NCBI RefSeq assembly: GCF_014697375.1
Contig: NZ_JACJRS010000064.1
Span: 1 to 32,254 of the forward strand
Origin: Phormidium sp. FACHB-1136
Lineage (GTDB): Bacteria > Cyanobacteriota > Cyanobacteriia > Phormidesmidales > Phormidesmidaceae
DNA length: 32,254 nucleotides
Direction of reading: 5' to 3'
In this document: piece after piece, positions 18,875 through 26,646 of the stretch
How positions within the stretch are numbered: position 1 is the first letter of the stretch
Layout of the letters: each line of letters begins with the position of its first letter
Notes under the pieces: model-generated
What the model was told of the DNA's origin: nothing
Database searches by the model: none
The model's input: the letters and a program-made list of their open reading frames with translations, nothing else
Made by a program: the position numbers and the translations under genes

Positions 18875-19154
18875 TTCGATTCAACAAAAAGCTTGTGTTG
18901 CTAGACTTCTTTGCGACACTTCTAAGCTGAATCCGCATTTAAATTGTATATTGACTTTCTCTAAAGCTCTTGCCATAAGGCTTTTGCGACAATCTAATCA
19001 GTGTATTTTAGATGACTAACAGCTTGCTGATATCTGAATACAATAATCTTTGAACTACTCGTCTAACAAAAATCATATTTTTCAACAACCAAATAAAATA
19101 TCTATAGTTGTCACATGCATTTTATCAATACTAAACCTCAACGAGAATAGGCCA
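18875..19154 (+). other. AT-rich gap with solo IS630 end
   Basis: About 280 nt without a convincing gene. It holds the 19-nt IS630 terminal repeat at 19007-19025 and two related stretches near 18909 and 18985 (tttgcgacacttctaa and tttgcgacaatctaa). No inverted partner of the terminal repeat is clear, so it reads as the scar of a decayed element. Confidence 0.5.
19007..19025 (+). repeat. Solo IS630 terminal repeat (copy 2)
   Basis: Identical over 19 nt to the IS630 end at 555-573, in the same orientation, with unrelated sequence on both sides. No transposase sequence adjoins it. Confidence 0.7.
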
Positions 19155-19967
19155 ATGATCATTGTTATGGACGCCCCAGGCCAACTATGCAATCAACTGT
19201 GGAGCTATAGCCCGCTCATAGCCCAAGCTAAAGAAGAGAATCAAACAATTTATATTAATGGCTTTGATGATTACAAAGATAATTTTCCGAGCCTAAATAG
19301 ATATAAATTTATTCGTTTTATCAACCCTAAATGGTCGAAATACTTAGAAGGCACTCTGAAAGTATTCATTAAAACAGACGGGTTATCTTCAAAACTACCC
19401 GGTGGATCATCCGTAGTATTCAGCTCGTGGAGCTTACCTAAAGATACTCAAAGATTCATAAGAAATGCGGACTTGATTAGGAAGATATTTGAAATTCCAG
19501 ATGCGCTAGGGATTAAACGTCAATCGACAGATATTATCATTGGTATGCATGTCAGGCGAGGTGATTACAAGTCCTGGAATGAAGGTAAATATTATTATAC
19601 TAATGATCACTATATGGCCATTGCTGAAGCATTACGTTCACAGTTTGAAGGAAGTGTTAAGTTCTTTATTGCCTCTAATGAACCCGCTGATGAATTGCTA
19701 AGCAAAGTTCCTAATTCGTTCTCGCTGAACATCAGTGCCATATCTGACTTAAAAAGTCTGAGCATGTGCGACTATATCTTTGGGCCACCTAGCACATTCT
19801 CAATGTGGGCCTCTTTCTATGGCCAAGTGCCATGTAGATTTATTCTTCCTGATGATGAAGACTGGTCGCTTAGTGATTTTGAACCTATCGTAGCTCAAAA
19901 TCTATTTTTATCTGGAAACCGTTTGGATTTTAGTGCAGACAAAGGATTTTGGATTGCCAGAAAATAG
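19155..19967 (+). CDS. GT11-like (alpha-1,2-fucosyltransferase-related) protein
   Basis: The 270-aa protein starting at ATG 19155 begins MIIVMDAPGQLCNQLWSYS, the position of the G-G-L-G-N-Q-M-F loop of GT11 enzymes. It has IGMHVRRGDYKSW, matching the GDP-fucose-binding H-x-R-R-G-D-Y motif, then VKFFIASNEPADE and LKSLSMCDYIFGPPSTFSMW, matching the C-terminal D-x-x-x-x-S-x-C-D and S-x-F-S-x-W motifs. The frame is open back to a TTG at 19050, but those residues are not family-like. It is somewhat short and diverged, so the sugar is uncertain. It is AT-rich like its upstream neighbours. Confidence 0.75.
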   Translation: MIIVMDAPGQLCNQLWSYSPLIAQAKEENQTIYINGFDDYKDNFPSLNRYKFIRFINPKWSKYLEGTLKVFIKTDGLSSKLPGGSSVVFSSWSLPKDTQRFIRNADLIRKIFEIPDALGIKRQSTDIIIGMHVRRGDYKSWNEGKYYYTNDHYMAIAEALRSQFEGSVKFFIASNEPADELLSKVPNSFSLNISAISDLKSLSMCDYIFGPPSTFSMWASFYGQVPCRFILPDDEDWSLSDFEPIVAQNLFLSGNRLDFSADKGFWIARK

Positions 19968-20007
19968 AGACTGGGTAAATTTTTATGAATTCATTTATTG
20001 AATTTTT

Positions 20008-20028
20008 CAGGTCTTTTAAAAGACCCTG
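20008..20028 (+). repeat. Perfect-core palindrome after the glycan block
   Basis: caggtctttt is followed immediately by aaaagaccctg, giving arms of about 8-9 bp with no loop. It lies 40 nt after the last cassette gene. It has no downstream T-run, so a terminator role is weak; it marks the AT-rich/GC-rich boundary. Confidence 0.35.
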
Positions 20029-20190
20029 CGCATCTTTTCTATTAAACACGTCAGTGGTTATTCGGAGAATTTGAAAGGTGACGATTCATCCGGGCTTCAG
20101 CGATTGTATCTATTACTTCACAACAGGTGTATTTGTGAATAGTCTATACTAATTTATCTCCTTATCTGTAATCTCCTTCGCCAAAGCCCC

Positions 20191-22296
20191 ATGAGTGCCA
20201 ACCGTCTGCTCCTCAACATTGCCCGTCAATCCCCCTGGTTGATTTTGACATCCATCACCTTGGGGCTGTCAGGAGCGATCTTTAACGGCATTGGGGTAAC
20301 GCTGATTATTCCCCTCATTCTCGATCTGCTAGGGCAGGATATTCTCTCCGACACCACCTTCCCCCCAGTCCTACAGCCGCTGTTTGCTCTCTTTGAGAGC
20401 CTGCCAGGGGACTATCGGGCTTTAGCGATGGTGGGGGTGCTCATTTTTGCGCTGCTATTGAAGAATTTGTCTCTCTATTGTGGGGCATTGGTCTCTAGTT
20501 TGCTGAGTCGCTCCTATGTCTATCGATTGCGACAGGATGCGATGCGGCTGTTGTTGGATGTGGATCTGGATTACCACACCAATACCCGCCTAGGTGACAT
20601 GATGAATAACCTCAGCGGTGAAACGGGGCGCGTGGCGGCGGCGGTGCGTACCCTGGATCGCATCGCCACGCTACTAATTACGATACTGGTATTCCTGGGA
20701 ATTTTGGTGGCGATTTCCTGGCCACTGACCTTGGTGTCTATCCTGCTGATGGCCGGGGTGGCTTTAGCAAATCAGGTCTCTATTAGTCAGGCCAAAGGGT
20801 TTGGTCAGGCGCTTTCTAAGGCGGGCAACGATCTTGCGATCCGCACCATTGAGGTGTTGTCGGGTATGCGTTTGGTAAAAACGACTGCCAATGAGGATAG
20901 CGAATTTGAGTTGATTAACCACTTAGTGCGTAAGCGGGAGGAGGCTGATTTTAAGTCTCAGTTGGTCTATGCCAGCATTGGCCCCGTCAATGAAATGTTA
21001 AGCATTGTGGCCCTGATTGCCCTGATCTTAATCGGACGAACTTTACTGGCCGAGCAGCTAGCGTCGGTGTCGTCGGTACTTTTGATTTACCTGGTGGTGC
21101 TGTTTCGGTTGTTGCCCTTCATTGGTCAGCTCAACAGTAGCCGCAGCCAGTTGGCTAGCAACTCTGCCAGTGCTGAAATTATTGAGGCGTTCCTCAACCG
21201 GGCCGACAAACCCTTTATGGCCAATGGCTATCGTCCGTTCACAGTGCTGAAGGAGGGGATTCGGTTTAACCATCTTTCCTTCCGCTATCCGAGGGCCGAG
21301 GGCTGGGCGTTACAAGACATTGATCTGTTTTTGCCTAAGGGGCAAACCCTGGCACTGGTGGGAGCTTCTGGGGCGGGCAAATCTACCCTGGCTGACCTGC
21401 TGCCGCGCTTTTACGACCCGACGGAAGGCAGCATTGACATCGACGGCATCAACCTTCGGGAGTTTGAGTTTAAATCCTTCCGCCGCCGTTTGGGGGTGGT
21501 GAGCCAAGACACCTTTTTATTCAATGCTTCAGTGAAGGACAACATTCGTTATGGTTGCTCCCAAGCCACCGAAGAAGAGGTAACTGCAGCCGCCCGCCGT
21601 GCCAATGCCGAGGAATTTATCCTCAAGTTGCCCCAGGGCTACGATACGTTGATTGGAGATCGCGGTATTTTGCTTTCCGGTGGACAACGGCAGCGCCTCG
21701 CTATTGCCCGCGCCTTGGTGCAAGATCCCGAAATCCTCATCCTCGACGAAGCTACCAGCGCCCTCGACACCATTTCCGAGCGCCTGGTACAACAGGCCAT
21801 CGATGATCTCAGCAAAGATCGCACGACCCTGGTAATTGCCCACCGACTCTCTACGGTACAGCGGGCGGATCAAATTGCCGTCCTCGACAAGGGACGAGTG
21901 GTGGAGCGGGGTACCCATCAAGCCTTGCTAGCTAAGGGTGATCACTACGCCAAGCTCTATGCCATGCAGTTTTCCGATTACCCTAGCCCACCCCATTCGG
22001 AGCTTGATATGCCCGCCATGCGAGAGGCTTCCTACCAACTGCGATCCCAACTCAACGGCGTACTGGGCGTTCTGAGTATCATTACGACCGATCCCCCGGA
22101 ACAAGCCCAGGACTACGAAGATTTGGTGAACGAAGGCTATCGAGCCGCCCTGAACATTGTGCAAACCCTGGAGCAGATGGAAGTCCATCTCCCCCAGGAG
22201 ACGGATCCGATTGCCCCTGCGGATGAATCCGTTGTCATCGAAGAGCCGGAGAAATCAGCGTTCCAGAAGAAAGGTAACGATTGTTTGCCCAACTAA
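20191..22296 (+). CDS. ABC transporter (MsbA/HepA-type half-transporter) with DHp-like C-terminal tail
   Basis: A 701-aa fused permease-ATPase. Residues about 1-330 hold six predicted membrane spans of the exporter type. The nucleotide-binding domain has Walker A GASGAGKST (about 391-399), a Q-loop VVSQDTFLF, signature LSGGQRQRLAIARAL (about 494), Walker B ILILDEATSALD (about 514) and H-loop IAHRLST (about 548). Such exporters flip lipid-linked glycans or glycolipids; HepA of Anabaena exports heterocyst envelope material. The odd part is a tail of about 100 residues beyond the usual end. Residues 610-664 read SYQLRSQLNGVLGVLSII, then EDLVNEGYRAALNIVQTLEQME, the pattern of a histidine-kinase DHp helix pair with Tyr615 at the His position. 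It follows the glycan block and likely serves it. Confidence 0.92.
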   Translation: MSANRLLLNIARQSPWLILTSITLGLSGAIFNGIGVTLIIPLILDLLGQDILSDTTFPPVLQPLFALFESLPGDYRALAMVGVLIFALLLKNLSLYCGALVSSLLSRSYVYRLRQDAMRLLLDVDLDYHTNTRLGDMMNNLSGETGRVAAAVRTLDRIATLLITILVFLGILVAISWPLTLVSILLMAGVALANQVSISQAKGFGQALSKAGNDLAIRTIEVLSGMRLVKTTANEDSEFELINHLVRKREEADFKSQLVYASIGPVNEMLSIVALIALILIGRTLLAEQLASVSSVLLIYLVVLFRLLPFIGQLNSSRSQLASNSASAEIIEAFLNRADKPFMANGYRPFTVLKEGIRFNHLSFRYPRAEGWALQDIDLFLPKGQTLALVGASGAGKSTLADLLPRFYDPTEGSIDIDGINLREFEFKSFRRRLGVVSQDTFLFNASVKDNIRYGCSQATEEEVTAAARRANAEEFILKLPQGYDTLIGDRGILLSGGQRQRLAIARALVQDPEILILDEATSALDTISERLVQQAIDDLSKDRTTLVIAHRLSTVQRADQIAVLDKGRVVERGTHQALLAKGDHYAKLYAMQFSDYPSPPHSELDMPAMREASYQLRSQLNGVLGVLSIITTDPPEQAQDYEDLVNEGYRAALNIVQTLEQMEVHLPQETDPIAPADESVVIEEPEKSAFQKKGNDCLPN

Positions 22297-22472
22297 CGTT
22301 TAGTTGCCTGGGAACTCCTGGCCCAGAAAGAACGTGTTAACGTCCAAAATAGGGTCTATAGGGTCGGCAGGATGTCCCTGCGTCCGTGGCTCACCCATGC
22401 CATCGGCTAACCCCAGAACCCCATGACCGCCCAATGGATGGCACGTTGTTCTCCATCATTTAGGCCATAGCG

Positions 22473-22712
22473 ATGAAAATTGAACGTCCGAATGCGGATC
22501 CCCTCACCAAGGCCGACCTCGCCCACCTCGATACCCTCAAAGCCATTGTGGAAAGCGTGGTGGCCGATGGGTTAGTCACCAACGACGAACGCGATTACAT
22601 TGACCGCGTCATTTGGGCTGATGGTGAAGCCACCCCCCAGGAACTCAACCTTGTGCAAGACCTGATTTGGTCTAAGGTGCAGGCTGGAGATATCGTCCTG
22701 GAGTGGAGCTAA
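22473..22712 (+). CDS. Small conserved-looking acidic protein, unknown function
   Basis: A 79-aa protein, mostly helical and acidic, with no cysteine, signal peptide or membrane segment. The central part (AIVESVVADGLVTNDERDYI, then WADGEATPQELNLVQ) looks like two short helical repeats. It vaguely recalls EF-hand or TerB-like acidic helix pairs, but no complete metal-binding loop is present. It sits 176 nt after the ABC exporter on the same strand and converges on the diguanylate cyclase, 12 nt apart. The compact codon-like composition and clean start support a real gene. Confidence 0.6.
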   Translation: MKIERPNADPLTKADLAHLDTLKAIVESVVADGLVTNDERDYIDRVIWADGEATPQELNLVQDLIWSKVQAGDIVLEWS

Positions 22713-22724
22713 CCCCATTACGAC

Positions 22725-23870
22725 CTAGCCGTTGACCTGATTGTGACCCCAGCAGTGGGCGGCCTTGATGGCAGCGATGTTGAGGCGCTGGCGGCGCTGC
22801 TTTTGGGCATACATGGCGGTGTCCGCGTGGTTCACCAAGTCGTGGAGGGTCAGATGGGCCTCTGTCCAATCTCCTGTGGCTAACCCCACACTCACCGAGA
22901 GGGGATAGGGGATCTGATTTTCCTCTATGAATTCGTTTGCGTGAGCTTGAAGACGCCTAGGCAGAGTCGTCGAATCGGTTCCTGGTGCCAAAAACGCCAC
23001 GAATTCATCCCCCCCTAGGCGGGCCAGAATATCGCCACTCCCACAGGCCCGGTGCAGGGCTTCAGCGGTGCCTAAAATCAGCCAGTCTCCGGCCTCATGG
23101 CCAAAGTGGTCGTTCACCTGCTTGAGGTAATCCACATCAATAAACGCCACCGTGGCCGATTGCTGCTGCCGACGGGCCTGTCGCAGTTTGGGATTGGCCA
23201 TCAGATAAAAGCCGCGCCGATTGTAGAGCCCCGTCAGCCCATCGGTGAGGGAGAGGCGAATCAGTTCGGCTTCCTGGGTGTGACGTTGTAAGACTTCGGC
23301 CCGCAGCTTGGCATTGGTGCGTTCGAGCTGCTCTAGGCGAGAAAGACGTTGGGGATCGGGTTCTCCCCAGTCCTCCTCCCGGATGCCATCGCCACCATTA
23401 AGCCGCCGGAGGGCCATCGCGGTGGTATCGGCTAAGCTTTTCAGCAGGTCTATCTCGGCCTCTAGGGGTTGGTGGCGGTCGGCCCAATACACGCCAATCA
23501 CCCCCATCGGATCCTGTTGGTCGATGGGAACGACGGTAAGGCTTTTCACAAAGGTGGGCGCGTAGGCCTCGACGGGAATCCGGGCATCGCTGTAAACATC
23601 CTCAATAATGGCGGCTTGTTTGTGATGAATGGCCCAGCCGCAAATGCAGGCGCTCAACGGAAACCGTTGCCCTTTCCAGAGCGGGGCAATGGCATTTTCG
23701 TGGGCATAGAAGCATTGATCCCCATCCTTGAGCACAAAGGTAGCCCCGTGGGCGTGGGTGAGTTCGCGGGCGGCCACCGCCACTAGGGTCATCACAATAT
23801 CTAGACTGGGAGCAAAGCACAGATCCCGAATAATTTCAACTAAACGCTGGGTATCGGCGGCGGTGGCCAT
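22725..23870 (-). CDS. GAF-GGDEF diguanylate cyclase
   Basis: It makes c-di-GMP from two GTP, controlling adhesion, motility or cell-surface polysaccharide. With the ATG at 23870 (381 aa; a TTG lies four codons upstream) a GAF sensor spans about residues 5-155 (GATFVLKDGDQCFYAHEN, CICGWAIHH, PMGVIGVYWADRHQP). A short coiled linker follows (SRLEQLERTNAKLRAEVLQ), then a GGDEF domain from about 205 (LTDGLTGLYNRRGFYL), with GGDEF at 286-290. The inhibitory I-site RxxD is absent; the segment reads GSGD there, so product inhibition is probably weak. The GAF ligand is unknown; C-x-C-G-W hints at a cofactor or bilin-type pocket, but a chromophore Cys is not established. Confidence 0.9.
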   Translation of the reverse strand: MATAADTQRLVEIIRDLCFAPSLDIVMTLVAVAARELTHAHGATFVLKDGDQCFYAHENAIAPLWKGQRFPLSACICGWAIHHKQAAIIEDVYSDARIPVEAYAPTFVKSLTVVPIDQQDPMGVIGVYWADRHQPLEAEIDLLKSLADTTAMALRRLNGGDGIREEDWGEPDPQRLSRLEQLERTNAKLRAEVLQRHTQEAELIRLSLTDGLTGLYNRRGFYLMANPKLRQARRQQQSATVAFIDVDYLKQVNDHFGHEAGDWLILGTAEALHRACGSGDILARLGGDEFVAFLAPGTDSTTLPRRLQAHANEFIEENQIPYPLSVSVGLATGDWTEAHLTLHDLVNHADTAMYAQKQRRQRLNIAAIKAAHCWGHNQVNG

Positions 23871-24366
23871 GGGGGGATCCAAACGATAGACACGTCTGAC
23901 GCACGGTTCTGGACGGGAAGAAAAGGTAGAAACAGGGACAACGTTGATTTTATCTCTAGTTTAATTAGGACTTATTTTTAACAGAAAAAAATCCGTAAAA
24001 ACACGCTTCATTTTTGCAATTTTTATGTATTTTCCTGGGCTTGCGTAACGTTTTTGCACAACAACTATCCTCGCCCGGAAAAAATACGTAGAGTTACGGA
24101 GCCTTGATCCGCTAAAGTCAAGGGTGCTATTAGAGATCGCCTGAAACGTGATCTGCGGTAGTTTGAGTCGCCTGTCGATCCGCCCTGCCCCCCTTGGCAA
24201 GCTACGGCTTATCCATAGGTCTCTATTTTGCTTGGCTGCGAGCGGTGATCCCCCCTAGCCCCCCTGAACAACGGGGGAACTGGACTCAAGGTCTGCCTTT
24301 TTCTGGACTCAACGTCCCCCTGGTTAGGGGGGATGTAGGGGGATCACCACCTTGAAGGATCCGTCC
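23871..24366. other. Intergenic region with G/C-rich inverted repeat
   Basis: About 490 nt between two minus-strand genes. It contains the large inverted repeat at 24244-24348. An open minus-strand frame at 23961-24200 shows no protein-like features and I reject it. No convincing promoter or small RNA is visible; AT-rich sequence at 23950-24010 is a plausible promoter zone for the cyclase. Confidence 0.5.
24244..24348. repeat. Large imperfect inverted repeat
   Basis: Left arm ggtgatcccccc from 24244 and right arm gggggatcacc ending at 24348 are matched, and the arms continue as C-runs then G-runs on each side (ccccctgaacaacggggg and cccccctaaccaggggga on the opposite strand). The centre carries two ggactcaa-like copies (24282, 24305). 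This design matches dispersed C/G-rich cyanobacterial repeats and could fold as a strong hairpin downstream of prxQ. Confidence 0.7.
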
Positions 24367-24915
24367 CTAGGCGGGGGCTTGGAGATCGTCGAGGGTGGCC
24401 AGCACCTCTTGGCTATGGATCACCGGGCGCACCCCTAGGAATTGGGCACGTAGGACACCATCGGGATCGATGAGGTAGGTGTGGCGCAGGGAGGCCGCCC
24501 CTAACCAAGACCCGTAGGCTTTGCTGACCTGACCATCGGGATCGGACAGCAGGGGAAACTCAATGCCCTCGGCGTCGCAAAATTCGGCATGGGAATCGAC
24601 GCTATCGGCGCTGACCCCCAGGATTTGGGCATTTCTGGCCCGATAGGCGGCGATGTCTCGCTGAAACCGTTGGGCTTCGATGGTGCAGCCGGAGGTGAAG
24701 TCGCGGGGGTAGAAATACAGCACCACCCACTGGTTGCGCAAGTCCGCTAGGGAGACCTCACCATCGCCGCTGTTGGTGGGCAGCGTGAAAGCAGGGGCAG
24801 GGCTACCGATGGGGGGCTGAGGGCCACCCATGGCCTGGGCAGGGGCGGGGGCCAATGTCCAAGTCAACCAAATCAGACAAAAACCTAAGAGAACGTGCAA
24901 AAAACGACGACCCAT
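24367..24915 (-). CDS. Exported PrxQ/BCP-type peroxiredoxin
   Basis: A thiol peroxidase that reduces hydrogen and alkyl peroxides. The 182-aa protein has an N-terminal signal peptide (RRFLHVLLGFCLIWLTWTL, cleavage probably after APAQA around residue 28), so it acts in the thylakoid lumen or periplasm. The peroxidatic Cys is C77 in DFTSGCTIEA. The usual second Cys five residues later is absent (Gln), but C113 (SHAEFCDAEG) lies 36 residues on, the spacing of the helix-3-type resolving Cys in some PrxQ proteins. It is therefore probably an atypical 2-Cys enzyme. The gene is followed by the inverted repeat. Confidence 0.9.
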   Translation of the reverse strand: MGRRFLHVLLGFCLIWLTWTLAPAPAQAMGGPQPPIGSPAPAFTLPTNSGDGEVSLADLRNQWVVLYFYPRDFTSGCTIEAQRFQRDIAAYRARNAQILGVSADSVDSHAEFCDAEGIEFPLLSDPDGQVSKAYGSWLGAASLRHTYLIDPDGVLRAQFLGVRPVIHSQEVLATLDDLQAPA

Positions 24916-25169
24916 AATGCTTCAGCGGTAGAACGGCAGAATCAAAACAACAGGATAAATGAGAGCACGTTACCTAAGTTAACACTCATTCCGTTTCTCC
25001 TATCCCGCCTACGCTTGGCCACCCTGGATCGGGTTTGCGGCCTGGGCTACGTCCCCACTCGTCCTTGGCCAGGGCGGTTCGTCGGTCGGCTAATTGCCAT
25101 CAACCAATGGATTCTGCCCTTTTGCTTTTGCGCTTTACCTTATTACCCTTTATCTTGCACGTTTATCCT

Positions 25170-26264
25170 TTACCCCGTGGCCTGCTGGCGAATGAGCCGT
25201 TGGACAGCGGTGAGGGTGCGGTTGAGTTCGGGGCCTTTGTAGGTGGGGTTGGCCTCAAAGGCTCGTTGTTCTTGCTCTAGCATCAGCACGTCTTCGCGCA
25301 CCAGCCGCCGTAGCACAAAACTGGCGGAGTTGGTAAAGGCGTTTTTGAAGAACCGCCGCACGGGGATAGGGGTCTTATGCAGCTTGGGGAAGCGCCCCAG
25401 GGAGGTGAAATGTAGGAGATAGGCACGGGTGTGGGTTTCGCTGATGGGGCAGAAGAGGCAGTAGATTTTGAAGTCTTCCCCTAGGGTAGACATCCAGTGG
25501 GGATAGTAGTAGTACACATCGAGGGGTTCGGGGTGCAGCTTCCGCAGGGAAGGAAACACCAATTGGGTGGCCGACCAAATTTTGTCGATGCGGTAGTAGC
25601 TTTCGGCGTCGTAGTGGGCGTGGACGTGGCGATCATCGGCCTCTAGGCCCGCCAAAACGGGGTTGGCCCACACCTGGGCTCCGCCATGGAGGTGGCCGTG
25701 GTACATGTCCATTAGGTTCTCGATCAAAAACGAGTAGTGGCACTGCACATCAATAATCGCCACGGAACCAATGAAGTTCAGGTGGTCAAACTCTGGCACC
25801 CCCATGGGCTTGACCTGATCCGCTAGGGTGGCTTCTCCCGGAAATAGCCAGATAAAGCCGTCCATCTCCTGCACGGGATAGGTGCGTAGGGTGCAGGTGG
25901 GCAGCTTTTGCTGGGGTTCTAGGTAGGGAATGTGGGCGCAGGTGCCGTTGGGGGCAAACCGCCAGCCGTGGTAGGCACAGGTGATGTGGTCGCCCTCGAT
26001 GGTACCTTCACTGAGCTTGACCTGGCGATGGGGACAGCGATCCTCCACAGCCACGGCCCGACCCTGGCTGTCGCGATAGAGCACAATGGGTTGATGCCAG
26101 AGGGTGCGGGCGAGGGGCTTGTCCATCAGTTCCCCGCTCTGGGCCACCACATACCAGTGGTTGAGGTTCACCCCCAACTGCCGCAACGCTTTGGCCTTAG
26201 GCCGTTCCAGTGGGCCATCATCCCCGGCCTTCGCCGTCACCGATTGCAGGTCAATTACATCCAT
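25170..26264 (-). CDS. Rieske 2Fe-2S non-heme iron oxygenase
   Basis: A 364-aa oxygenase (ATG at 26264; a GTG is one codon upstream). The Rieske domain, residues about 35-135, has C77-P-H79 and C96-A-Y-H99-G-W, the two Cys and two His that bind the 2Fe-2S cluster. The catalytic domain has FLIENLMDMYHGHLHGG, where the 2-His-1-Asp mononuclear iron ligands are expected. It resembles the chlorophyll/vanillate-demethylase-like oxygenases common in cyanobacteria (PaO/VanA group), but the substrate cannot be read from sequence. No membrane segment is obvious. It has no dedicated reductase neighbour, so electrons likely come from ferredoxin. Confidence 0.88.
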   Translation of the reverse strand: MDVIDLQSVTAKAGDDGPLERPKAKALRQLGVNLNHWYVVAQSGELMDKPLARTLWHQPIVLYRDSQGRAVAVEDRCPHRQVKLSEGTIEGDHITCAYHGWRFAPNGTCAHIPYLEPQQKLPTCTLRTYPVQEMDGFIWLFPGEATLADQVKPMGVPEFDHLNFIGSVAIIDVQCHYSFLIENLMDMYHGHLHGGAQVWANPVLAGLEADDRHVHAHYDAESYYRIDKIWSATQLVFPSLRKLHPEPLDVYYYYPHWMSTLGEDFKIYCLFCPISETHTRAYLLHFTSLGRFPKLHKTPIPVRRFFKNAFTNSASFVLRRLVREDVLMLEQEQRAFEANPTYKGPELNRTLTAVQRLIRQQATG

Positions 26265-26267
26265 CAC

Positions 26268-26646
26268 TAAACTCGCTTGATAAGGCTGGCTTGATCGGGG
26301 TTCTCACGGATGTGAGCTACGATCAGAGGATAGGTAAGACTTGGCTCAACCGCCCCCTGACACTCCTTCGATGTCTACTTTACGGAGCAGAAGCCGATTC
26401 GTAAACTAGCATCGCCGATCAAGGTGGATCCTCCACGGTCGAAGGGTCTCCGCAGCGGATCCACAGCCTTAGTCGGGGGCGGATCGGCTCCGGCGTCGGT
26501 GTTCCCCGCTGGTTGCCAAGGACGTGCTAAAATCCCCTCTGCTAGCGGGGTTCAGTGGCTCTGTGACCCTAGATAGCCACGCCCCACGTTCTGAGCGTCG
26601 TCTTAGCTTCCCTGCCGATCCAAGCCCTCACCCAGGACATTGCCCC
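26268..26646. other. Gap between Rieske gene and folP
   Basis: About 380 nt. It holds a short perfect hairpin (gtggatcctccac near 26425) and repeated gatc/cggatc elements, but no convincing promoter or RNA. A GTG-started frame from 26524 runs in frame into folP and is probably leader sequence. Confidence 0.4.

Noticed and set aside
18875-19154. MITE with two terminal repeats
   Set aside because: Only one clear end (19007-19025) is visible; a sequence near 18888 is only loosely similar to its inverted form.
23961-24200. 79-aa minus-strand frame in the intergenic region
   Set aside because: No ribosome site, no conserved motif, and composition unlike the genes around it.
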